Below the pieces are notes generated by a model. The model had not been told where the DNA came from. It made no database searches and worked only from the letters and a program-made list of their open reading frames with translations. Positions 1 to 5,921 of a DNA stretch of 7,911 bases are shown piece by piece. Every line of letters starts with the position of its first letter. Positions within the stretch are counted from its first letter, which is position 1. The position numbers and the translations under genes are program-made. This DNA is from an uncultured bacterium (GTDB lineage Bacteria; Bacillota; Clostridia; Oscillospirales; Oscillospiraceae): contig CAJMQR010000052.1 in NCBI GenBank assembly GCA_905215665.1, positions 1-7,911 of the forward strand, in the 5' to 3' direction.

Positions 1-33
1 TTCCGGCCGCCCGGTTTGTCTGTTTTCCTCCAT
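1..33 (-). CDS. possible start of a downstream gene (first 11 codons only)
   Basis: An ATG on the minus strand (complement of 31-33) opens a frame of 11 codons, MEENRQTGRPE, that runs off the window edge. A Shine-Dalgarno-like AAAGGA (42-47) lies 8 nt upstream. Further upstream are possible promoter hexamers and, beyond them, the valS terminator, as expected for the first gene of a new transcription unit. The residues are polar and look like a flexible N-terminus. No family can be recognised from 11 residues. The frame could be fortuitous, with the true start beyond the window. Confidence 0.35.
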   Translation of the reverse strand, partial: MEENRQTGRPE

Positions 34-69
34 AGTTCCGTTCCTTTCCGCTGCGCCGTCAGGCGGTGT

Positions 70-103
70 TTTCTCAATAGAATGAAACAATTCTATTGAG
101 AAA
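70..103. repeat. perfect 14-bp inverted repeat
   Basis: The arms at 70-83 and 90-103 are exact reverse complements (TTTCTCAATAGAAT on one side) around a 6-nt spacer. Neither strand has a T-run after the repeat, so it is not a classical intrinsic terminator. On the minus strand it lies between the tandem TATAAT boxes (134-148) and the possible start codon at 33. It would therefore fall in the 5' untranslated region of that gene, as an operator for a dimeric regulator or as an mRNA hairpin. I could not match it to a specific regulator's box. Confidence 0.6.
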
Positions 104-133
104 TAGTATCAGGCAACGCAGCCACTCTATACC

Positions 134-148
134 ATTATACTCATTATA
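134..148 (-). promoter_or_regulatory. tandem TATAAT hexamers, possible promoter for the gene starting near 33
   Basis: Two perfect minus-strand TATAAT hexamers lie 9 bp apart (143-148 and 134-139) in an A/T-rich gap just after the valS terminator. The sequence 17 bp upstream of the first is TTTATT, only 3 of 6 matches to TTGACA. The second has no recognisable -35. The position suits a promoter for the possible gene starting at 33, but the missing -35 makes this a weak call. Confidence 0.3.
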
Positions 149-172
149 CACCAAACTTCTGGAGAAATAAAG

Positions 173-210
173 AAAAAAATCCTCCGCGGAGTTTTTTGCT
201 CCGCGGAGGA
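173..210 (-). terminator. intrinsic terminator of valS
   Basis: A 12-bp perfect stem (arms 210-199 and 191-180, TCCTCCGCGGAG on the 5' side) surrounds the loop CAAAAAA and is followed at once by seven U (179-173). It starts 5 nt after the valS stop codon (216-218). The G/C-rich stem plus U run is a classical rho-independent terminator and separates valS from the next unit. Confidence 0.93.
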
Positions 211-215
211 AGGCG

Positions 216-2858
216 TTATTGCAGGTTCCTCATACGTTCTTCGCTCTCGGCAAGCTGACGCAGCAGACCCTCCAGCTTTTCCGCCTTTGCACGTTCGGCG
301 GAAACGACCGCCTCCGGCGCCTTGGAAAGGAAGCCCTCGTTGCTCAGCTTTCCCCGGATACCGGCAAGCTGTTTTTCGGCTTTTTCCCGTTCCTTCGCAA
401 TGCGCTCCAGCTCCTTGTCCACATCGAGAAGCTGATTCATGGGCAGATAAACCGCCGCATCGTGCGTAACGCAGGACACCATGGATTCATGCCCTTCCGG
501 CTCGGAATCGCACAGTACCACCCGGTCGGCATAGGCCAGTCGCGTCATAAAGCCGCTGCCCTCCGAGAAAATCTCCGGCTTTTGCGTGACAATATAGAGG
601 GTGGATTTCTTGGACGGCGGAACGTTCAGCTCCGCGCGGCGGTTTCTCACGGCGCGGATGGCATTCATGACGCTCTCCATCGCGCTTTCCTCTGCCCGGA
701 AGCTCAGACGCTCGGAATACACCGGCCACGACGCCACAATGAGTGCTTCTCCTTCGTGGGGAATTGCCTGCCAGATTTCCTCGGTAATAAACGGCATAAA
801 GGGATGCATCAACCGGAGAATCTGATCAAGCACATACAGCAGAACCTTCTGCGCGGCGAGCTTGCTCTTTTCGTCCTCGCCGTACAGGCGCGATTTCGTT
901 AGCTCGATATACCAGTCGCAATAGCTGTCCCAGATAAAATCGTAGACCTTCTGCACGGCAATACCCAGCTCATACTTTTCCAGATTCTCTGTGGCATCGG
1001 CAATCAGCGTGTTGAGCTTTGAGAGAATCCACTTATCAGCCGTCTCCAGCTCGGAAATCGGGGGAAGCTCGTTTTTCTCAACCGACAGGTTCATCATGAC
1101 GTAGCGGCTGGCATTCCACAGTTTGTTCGCGAAGTTACGCATCGCCTCGCAGCGTTCGACATAAAAACGCATGTCGTTGCCGGGAGAGTTCGCGGTGATC
1201 ATATTCATGCGCAGCGCATCGGAACCATAGCGGTCGATCATCTCCAGCGGATCGATGCCGTTACCAAGAGATTTGGACATCTTCCGGCCCTTGTCGTCGC
1301 GCACAAGGCCGTGGATCAGGACCGTATGGAAGGGCGGCTTCCCCGTCTGCTTGCAGGAAGAGAAGATCATTCTGGCAACCCAGAAGAAGATGATGTCGTA
1401 GCCCGTGACCAGCACATCCGTCGGGAAGAAGTATTGAAAGTCCTCGGCTTCGGTATCCGGCCAGCCCAGCGTCTCAAAAGGCCAGAGCGCGGAGGAGAAC
1501 CAGGTGTCAAGGACGTCCTCGTCCCGGGTAATATTCCGGCTGCCGCAGGTTTCACAGCAGGTGGCGTCCTCGCGGGAAACGGTCATATGGCCGCAGTCGG
1601 CGCAGTACCACGCGGGAATCTGATGGCCCCACCAGAGTTGGCGGGAAATACACCAGTCCCGCACGTTCTCCATCCAGTTGGTATAGATCTTCGTGAAGCG
1701 TTCGGGAACAAACTTTGTCTCTCCCTCGTTCACAACCCGCAGGGCCTCCTCGGCCAGCGGCTTCATTTTGACGAACCACTGGGCGGAGATGATCGGTTCG
1801 ACGTCGCGATGGCAGCGGTAGCAGGTGCCGACGTTGTGATTGTACGGCTCCACCTTGACAAGATACCCCTGCTCCTGCAGATCGGCAACGATCTGCTTCC
1901 GCGCCTCATAGCGGTCAAGGCCCTGATACTTTCCGCCGAACTCATTGACTCTGCCATTGTCATCCAGCACGCGGATGACCTCGAGATTGTGCCGCAGACC
2001 GACTTCAAAGTCATTGGGGTCATGCGCCGGGGTCATCTTGACGCAGCCGGTGCCGAAATCCATCTCCGCGTAGTCGTCCGCGACAACGGGGATTTCCTTG
2101 TTGACCAGCGGCAGGATGACCTTCTTGCCGACGATGTCCCTGTAACGCTCGTCCTTGGGATTGACGCAGACGCCGCTGTCGCCCAGCATGGTTTCCGGCC
2201 GGGTGGTCGCCACGACGACCTCGCCCGTACCGTCAGCCAGAGGATAGCGGATATGCCACAGGCTGCCTGGCTTATCGACATATTCGACCTCCGCATCGGA
2301 CAGCGCCGTGACACAGTGCGGACACCAGTTGATGATGCGGCTGCCCTTGTAGATCAGGCCCTGCTCATAGAGGTTAACAAAAACCTCGCGGACCGCTTTT
2401 GAGCAGCCCTCGTCCATCGTAAAGCGTGCGCGCTCCCAGTCGCAGGAGGCGCCCAGCTTTTTCTGCTGCTCAACGATCCGGTTTCCGTACTTATGCTTCC
2501 AATCCCAGACTTTTTCGAGGAATCTCTCACGGCCGAGGTCGTAACGGCTCAGTCCATCCTTGCGAAGTTCCTCCTCCACGCGGATCTGCGTCGCGATTCC
2601 GGCATGATCAACGCCGGGAACCCACAGAGCGGCGTAGCCCTGCATCCGCTTGAAGCGAATCAGGACGTCCTGCATGGCCGCGTCCATCGCGTGCCCCATG
2701 TGAAGCTGGCCCGTGACGTTGGGCGGCGGCATGACAATGGTGAAGGGCTTTTTGTCCGGGTCGCGCTCGGTGTGAAAATAGCCATTGTCCTGCCAGAACT
2801 GATACAGTCTGGCCTCCACGGCCTTCGGCTCATAGGTTTTCGGTAATTCTTTCGGCAT
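216..2858 (-). CDS. valS: valine--tRNA ligase
   Basis: This cytoplasmic class I aminoacyl-tRNA synthetase charges tRNA-Val with valine at the cost of ATP and removes mischarged threonine in its editing domain. The 880-aa length is normal for the bacterial family. Visible from the N-terminus: PPPNVTG (44-50) and the HIGH-type signature HMGH (53-56); GVDHAGIATQ (82-91); the CP1 editing domain with ATTRPET (217-223) and GTGCVKMTPAHD (269-280, Asp280 being the conserved editing aspartate); cysteine pairs C179/C182, C346/C349, C419/C422 and C435/C438 that may bind zinc; KMSKS (526-530); a helical anticodon-binding region (about 600-720); and a charged C-terminal coiled-coil arm (about 811-875) typical of ValRS. 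The ATG at 2858 has AAGGAG (2866-2871) 7 nt upstream, TAA ends it at 216, and no key motif is missing. Expression should be set by the T-box leader directly upstream. Confidence 0.98.
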   Translation of the reverse strand: MPKELPKTYEPKAVEARLYQFWQDNGYFHTERDPDKKPFTIVMPPPNVTGQLHMGHAMDAAMQDVLIRFKRMQGYAALWVPGVDHAGIATQIRVEEELRKDGLSRYDLGRERFLEKVWDWKHKYGNRIVEQQKKLGASCDWERARFTMDEGCSKAVREVFVNLYEQGLIYKGSRIINWCPHCVTALSDAEVEYVDKPGSLWHIRYPLADGTGEVVVATTRPETMLGDSGVCVNPKDERYRDIVGKKVILPLVNKEIPVVADDYAEMDFGTGCVKMTPAHDPNDFEVGLRHNLEVIRVLDDNGRVNEFGGKYQGLDRYEARKQIVADLQEQGYLVKVEPYNHNVGTCYRCHRDVEPIISAQWFVKMKPLAEEALRVVNEGETKFVPERFTKIYTNWMENVRDWCISRQLWWGHQIPAWYCADCGHMTVSREDATCCETCGSRNITRDEDVLDTWFSSALWPFETLGWPDTEAEDFQYFFPTDVLVTGYDIIFFWVARMIFSSCKQTGKPPFHTVLIHGLVRDDKGRKMSKSLGNGIDPLEMIDRYGSDALRMNMITANSPGNDMRFYVERCEAMRNFANKLWNASRYVMMNLSVEKNELPPISELETADKWILSKLNTLIADATENLEKYELGIAVQKVYDFIWDSYCDWYIELTKSRLYGEDEKSKLAAQKVLLYVLDQILRLMHPFMPFITEEIWQAIPHEGEALIVASWPVYSERLSFRAEESAMESVMNAIRAVRNRRAELNVPPSKKSTLYIVTQKPEIFSEGSGFMTRLAYADRVVLCDSEPEGHESMVSCVTHDAAVYLPMNQLLDVDKELERIAKEREKAEKQLAGIRGKLSNEGFLSKAPEAVVSAERAKAEKLEGLLRQLAESEERMRNLQ

Positions 2859-2872
2859 GTCGTTTCTCCTTC

Positions 2873-2907
2873 AAACAAAATCGCCCTGAGCAAACTGCTC
2901 AGGGCGA
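2873..2907 (-). terminator. conditional terminator of the valS T-box
   Basis: A 12-bp perfect stem (2907-2896 with 2892-2881, TCGCCCTGAGCA on the 5' side) has a GUU loop and is followed by UUUUGUUU (2880-2873). Its 5' strand is shared with the antiterminator, so it forms when tRNA-Val is charged. No other terminator follows the phosphoglucomutase stop codon, so it probably also ends transcripts arriving from that gene. Confidence 0.93.
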
Positions 2908-3107
2908 AAAACTCCGCGGTACCACCTGAATTCCCCGCAGAACGGGGCGCTCAACCTCTGTAACGGGAGGACCCGCACCGGCTTACTGAAGTTCAGCAGG
3001 TATACTCGGAAGCGACCTTCCTCCGATCTCCGCAGGGACTTTCACCAGCCGTCCCCTCTCTGCATTGGGCGTCGGAGTACTTCTCTTCGTCAACGCGTTT
3101 ACAATAT
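2873..3107 (-). promoter_or_regulatory. valine T-box riboswitch (valS leader)
   Basis: This tRNA-sensing leader controls valS by transcription antitermination. The specifier loop has AGUA on its 5' side and GAA (3018-3020) on its 3' side, then one base and the valine codon GUC (3014-3016). It is flanked by an upper helix CUCCGA/UCGGAG and a lower helix GAAG/CUUC. Near the tip, GAGAG (3056-3060, the AG bulge) sits between GCA/UGC and GGGAC/GUCCC helices. The T-box proper, AGGTGGTACCGCGG, spans 2914-2927. Antiterminator: helix A1 pairs 2930-2925 with 2903-2898, the 7-nt bulge UGGUACC is 2924-2918, and helix A2 pairs GCG (2917-2915) with CGC (2906-2904). The bulge begins UGGU, which can pair with ACCA of uncharged tRNA-Val (discriminator A). 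The 3' strand of A1 and A2 is also the 5' strand of the terminator stem, so the two folds exclude each other as in known T-boxes. The transcription start (about 3107) is inferred from the promoter. Confidence 0.96.
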
Positions 3108-3113
3108 GCTGCT

Positions 3114-3142
3114 ATGATACAGGATTTCCCGCAATTTGTCAA
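3114..3142 (-). promoter_or_regulatory. sigma-A-type promoter for the valS leader
   Basis: The -35 box TTGACA (3137-3142) is a perfect consensus and the -10 box TATCAT (3114-3119) matches 5 of 6. They are separated by the optimal 17 bp. Transcription should start near 3107, just ahead of T-box stem I. The -35 hexamer contains the TGA stop codon (3139-3141) of the preceding phosphoglucomutase gene, so the promoter overlaps the end of that gene. Confidence 0.88.
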
Positions 3143-4848
3143 GCATTTTGCGGCAGATACCCCTGCATCGCATCGGAGAGCTTCTGCAGCAGCTCCAGTG
3201 CCGCCTGCCTGCTGTGATCGACGGCGGTCAGATAGAGCTTGATCTTCGGCTCCGTTCCGGACGGACGGAGGACAACGCTGCCCTTTTCGCCCAGAGTCAG
3301 GACGATCACATTGGACTTCGGCAGATCCACGGGCGTCTCCACTCCGCCGGCAAGATCGCGGTGGAAGCGGAGCTGATAATCCGTGTACTGCGTGACAGGT
3401 ACGCCCGCGAGCGCCGCGGGAATCTCCGCACGGAAGTCCGCCATGAATTTCGCCGCAATCTGCATTGCGTCCGGGCCGGTCAGTTCAACGCTGATCACCT
3501 TCGCCTCGTGATAACCGAACTCCTCGTACAGGGCGTCCATTTTCTGCGCAAGGTTCATCCCCTCACGCTTCAGCTTTGCCGCCATGTCGCACACCAGCAT
3601 GGATGCGACAACTGCGTCCTTGTCCCGGGCGTAGGTTCCCCTGAGATAGCCGCAGCTTTCCTCAAATCCAAAGACAAAACGCCGCTCCTCGCCCTGCTGC
3701 TCCAGCTTGAGGATCTCCCCGCCGATATACTTGAAGCCGGTCAGAACCTTGCGCATTTTTACGCCGTACTTCGCCGCGATTTTATCCGCCATCGGTGTGG
3801 AGACGATGCTGCGCACCGCAACCGGGTCCTCAGGCAGCCTCTTTTTCTCCGCTAGGGAGCCCAGAATATAGTCCAGCAGCAGGCAGCCCAGCTCATTTCC
3901 GGAGAGTTTACGGAAGCCGCCGTCAACGGGAACCGCCACAGCGGCACGGTCGCAATCGGGATCGGTCCCCAAAATCAGATCGGGATGGGTCTGCGCGGCG
4001 AGCTTGTAACTCTCCCCCAGAGCGGCGTCCATCTCCGGATTCGGATACTCACAGGTCTTGAAGTCCCCATCCGGTTTTTCCTGCACCTCCACAACACGGA
4101 CATTGACGCCGGTTCTGCCGAGGACGGTGCGCACAGGCACATTACCCGTGCCGCACAGGGGCGTATACAGGAGATTCAGGTTGTCGGCAGGAACCTCCGT
4201 GAGACGCTCCCCGAGAACCGTCTGATAGTAACGCTCCCACAGCTCGTCGGAGATATACTCGATGCTTCCCTGCCGCAGGCCATCGTCAAAGGTCAGCTTG
4301 GGCTGGATAAAGTACGGCGTTTCGGAAATCGCACGGAATACGCGGGCCGCCGGCTCGTCGGTCATCTGGCAGCCGTCAGGGCCGTAGCATTTGATGCCGT
4401 TATACATGCTTGCGTTGTGACTGGCGGAGACAACAATGCCCGTGCCGCAGCCAAGCTGCCGCACCGCAAAGGAAACCATAGGTGTCGGCGCAAGCACGCG
4501 GTAGATATAGACGTGAATTCCCGCCTCCGCAAGCGCAACCGCGCAAATCTCCGCAAAACGGCGGGAGTTATGCCGGGAATCATAACCGATGGCGCATTTC
4601 TGCGGCAGCTCCGAAGCGGACAGCCACGCGGCGAGACCCTGTGCGGTACGGCGCACCGTAAAGGGATTCATGCGGTTCGTGCCGAGGCCCATAATACCGC
4701 GGATACCGCCCGTGCCGAACTGCAGCTCGGCGCCGAAGCAGCTTTTGATCTCGTTTTCATCTCCGGCCAGCTCCTTCAGGGTTCTGAGATCGCCCTCGCA
4801 AAGCGGCGCAGTCTTACACCAAACCTGGTAGCGTTCTAAATAAGTCAT
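3139..4848 (-). CDS. pgcA: alpha-phosphoglucomutase / phosphomannomutase family enzyme
   Basis: This cytoplasmic alpha-D-phosphohexomutase moves phosphate between C1 and C6 of glucose (possibly mannose) via a phosphoserine. It links glycolysis with glycogen, UDP-glucose and cell-wall sugar synthesis. The 569-aa length fits the long PgcA/PGM2-like branch rather than the roughly 450-aa GlmM type. Motifs: FGTGGIRG (44-51); the active-site loop SASHNA (141-146) with Ser143 as the phosphoserine; the Mg2+ loop DPDCDR (296-301; Asp296, 298, 300); the sugar-binding GFEESCGY (394-401); and the phosphate-binding RPSGTEPK (528-535). The usual TASHNP is SASHNA here. I chose the ATG at 4848 because AGGAGG (4854-4859) lies 5 nt upstream and the protein then begins like its relatives. 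A longer in-frame start at 4893 would translate the terminator hairpin. The stop TGA forms part of the valS promoter. The choice between glucose and mannose is inferred from the family; the symbol is by analogy with Bacillus. Confidence 0.92.
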   Translation of the reverse strand: MTYLERYQVWCKTAPLCEGDLRTLKELAGDENEIKSCFGAELQFGTGGIRGIMGLGTNRMNPFTVRRTAQGLAAWLSASELPQKCAIGYDSRHNSRRFAEICAVALAEAGIHVYIYRVLAPTPMVSFAVRQLGCGTGIVVSASHNASMYNGIKCYGPDGCQMTDEPAARVFRAISETPYFIQPKLTFDDGLRQGSIEYISDELWERYYQTVLGERLTEVPADNLNLLYTPLCGTGNVPVRTVLGRTGVNVRVVEVQEKPDGDFKTCEYPNPEMDAALGESYKLAAQTHPDLILGTDPDCDRAAVAVPVDGGFRKLSGNELGCLLLDYILGSLAEKKRLPEDPVAVRSIVSTPMADKIAAKYGVKMRKVLTGFKYIGGEILKLEQQGEERRFVFGFEESCGYLRGTYARDKDAVVASMLVCDMAAKLKREGMNLAQKMDALYEEFGYHEAKVISVELTGPDAMQIAAKFMADFRAEIPAALAGVPVTQYTDYQLRFHRDLAGGVETPVDLPKSNVIVLTLGEKGSVVLRPSGTEPKIKLYLTAVDHSRQAALELLQKLSDAMQGYLPQNA

Positions 4849-4870
4849 GGAATCCTCCTGGTTTTTGGAT

Positions 4871-4905
4871 AAAAAACAGGTCAATCGAAGCAATTGACCT
4901 GTTTT
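4871..4905 (-). terminator. intrinsic terminator or attenuator between the coiled-coil gene and phosphoglucomutase
   Basis: A 13-bp stem (4905-4893 with 4885-4873; core ACAGGTCAAT) has a 7-nt loop, and its 3' arm runs into six consecutive U (4876-4871). It begins 12 nt after the stop codon of the coiled-coil gene and ends 22 nt before the phosphoglucomutase ATG, with the AGGAGG site between. It looks like the end of the uvrC-rsmD-coaD operon. Because no promoter fits after it, partial read-through or regulated attenuation into the next gene is also possible. Confidence 0.82.
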
Positions 4906-4917
4906 ACGCTTGGATTG

Positions 4918-5418
4918 TTACACATCCTCAATAATCGCAGAATTGTTTCTCGCCTGCGGATTGACCAGCGCGCGGAACTTGGAGCGGGAATCACGGATCT
5001 CGGAAAGCGCCTCCGCGACGGCCTCTTCCGTGCGGCGCAGGGAATCGTCCACATAATCGTTCGTGACCTGCTTGAGCTCCTTGATCTTCTCCTGCGCGGC
5101 GCGAACCATCTCATTGGCCTGATTCTTCGCCTCGTTATAGATGGCCTCCTGAGAGACGAGCTGGCGCGCCTGCGCCTGCGCGGCCTTGAGGATATTCTCC
5201 GCCTCCCGCTTTGCGCTGGTGATCAGCTCGCCGCGGGATTCGACAATCGTTTTCGCCTGCTTCAGCTCTCCGGGGAGCTGATTGCTGATTTCATCAAGCA
5301 GATCCAGTACGCGCTCACGCTCGACCGCGCATTTGTCGCTGCTGAAAGGCACGCTTCTCGCGTCCTGTACCATCTCATACAGAGTACCGATAACTTCTTC
5401 AATGCTATGCTCGTTCAT
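4918..5418 (-). CDS. conserved coiled-coil protein of unknown function
   Basis: This is a 166-aa acidic/basic, helix-rich protein with no signal peptide, no transmembrane segment and a single cysteine (Cys30). An N-terminal amphipathic stretch (about 4-20) is followed by a long heptad-like region (about 32-115), rich in Ala, Glu, Lys and Gln, and a second helix (about 117-150). The tail is short and polar. From memory, similar proteins next to coaD in Clostridia are often labelled 'ATPase' or 'V-type ATPase subunit H' because of generic coiled-coil similarity. There is no Walker motif, so that name should not be taken as function. A structural or DivIVA-like scaffold role is conceivable but unproven. 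The ATG at 5418 overlaps the coaD stop by 4 nt (ATGA), and AAGGAGG (5426-5432) lies 7 nt upstream, so it should be well translated and coupled to coaD. It is the last gene before the operon terminator. Confidence 0.9.
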   Translation of the reverse strand: MNEHSIEEVIGTLYEMVQDARSVPFSSDKCAVERERVLDLLDEISNQLPGELKQAKTIVESRGELITSAKREAENILKAAQAQARQLVSQEAIYNEAKNQANEMVRAAQEKIKELKQVTNDYVDDSLRRTEEAVAEALSEIRDSRSKFRALVNPQARNNSAIIEDV

Positions 5419-5921
5419 CGTTGTTCCTCCTTATTTCTTCTGCTTTGCGAAATTTTATCCTTAAATTCCCCAATAATTTCTGCGGGCAGCAGATCGGTCA
5501 GATCCGCATTATAATAGCCCATCTCCTTGATCGCGCTGGAGCTGAGATACATATACTGATGCTCCGCGGTCAGGAACAGGGAATCCAACTGGGGATTGAG
5601 CTTCCGGTTGATCATCGCCATCTGGAACTCTTTTTCAAAATCGGAGCCGGCGCGCAGTCCCTTGATAATGGTGCAGCAGCCGTGCCGTGCGGCATATTCC
5701 GCAAGCAGGCCGTCATGGGCATCTACGGTAACGTTCGGAAGCCCCGCGGTGACGCGCGCAAGCTGCGATTTTCTCTCTTCAAGGGTAAAGAGCGGCTTTT
5801 TTTCACAGTTGACCATCACGCAGACAATCACCCTGTCAAACAGCCGCGAAGCACGGTTGATGATATTGAGGTGTCCGTTGGTGACCGGATCAAAGCTGCC
5901 GGGATAGACGGCTATTTTCAT
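5415..5921 (-). CDS. coaD: phosphopantetheine adenylyltransferase
   Basis: This enzyme catalyses the penultimate step of coenzyme A synthesis: 4'-phosphopantetheine plus ATP gives dephospho-CoA and pyrophosphate. It is cytoplasmic and hexameric in characterised homologues. The 168-aa length is typical. The nucleotidyltransferase signature is clear: PGSFDPVTNGH (7-17), including the T/HxGH motif TNGH (14-17); GLRAGSDFEKE (88-98), the family's GLR-x-x-x-DFE segment; and SSSAIKE (127-133), matching the C-terminal SSS-x-x-KE ATP-binding element. The ATG at 5921 shares ATGA with the rsmD stop, with a modest AGAGGA about 6 nt upstream. Its own TGA overlaps the next gene's start in the same way. The rsmD-coaD pair is a common arrangement in bacteria. 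All family motifs are intact. Confidence 0.97.
   Translation of the reverse strand: MKIAVYPGSFDPVTNGHLNIINRASRLFDRVIVCVMVNCEKKPLFTLEERKSQLARVTAGLPNVTVDAHDGLLAEYAARHGCCTIIKGLRAGSDFEKEFQMAMINRKLNPQLDSLFLTAEHQYMYLSSSAIKEMGYYNADLTDLLPAEIIGEFKDKISQSRRNKEEQR

Noticed and set aside
70..103. The inverted repeat at 70-103 as an intrinsic terminator
   Set aside because: No T-run follows on either strand and the stem is A/T-rich. The valS terminator at 173-210 already fills that role.
1311..2402. A 363-codon plus-strand open frame lying opposite valS
   Set aside because: It is fully antisense to the catalytic and editing core of valS, has no convincing ribosome binding site, and its translation resembles no family I know. 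It is a by-product of codon usage in a GC-rich gene.
2914..2940. Antiterminator formed by pairing CTGCGG (2940-2935) with CCGCGG (2919-2914)
   Set aside because: That hairpin would not compete with the terminator and would pair away part of the tRNA-binding bulge. Pairing 2930-2925 with 2903-2898 and 2917-2915 with 2906-2904 gives the canonical 7-nt UGGUACC bulge and a shared strand with the terminator.
3985..4839. A 284-codon plus-strand open frame opposite the phosphoglucomutase gene
   Set aside because: It is antisense to conserved motifs of an intact enzyme, its product is rich in Arg and His with no recognisable domain, and no promoter or ribosome binding site precedes it.
4849..4893. 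A 15-codon N-terminal extension of phosphoglucomutase starting at 4893
   Set aside because: The extension is encoded by the terminator hairpin and the ribosome binding site itself. The ATG at 4848 has a perfect AGGAGG 5 nt upstream.
4894..5514. A 206-codon plus-strand open frame opposite the coiled-coil gene, rich in Leu and Arg
   Set aside because: Its hydrophobic, membrane-like look is the complement of Glu/Lys/Gln-rich coiled-coil codons. It starts at the edge of the terminator hairpin and has no translation signals.
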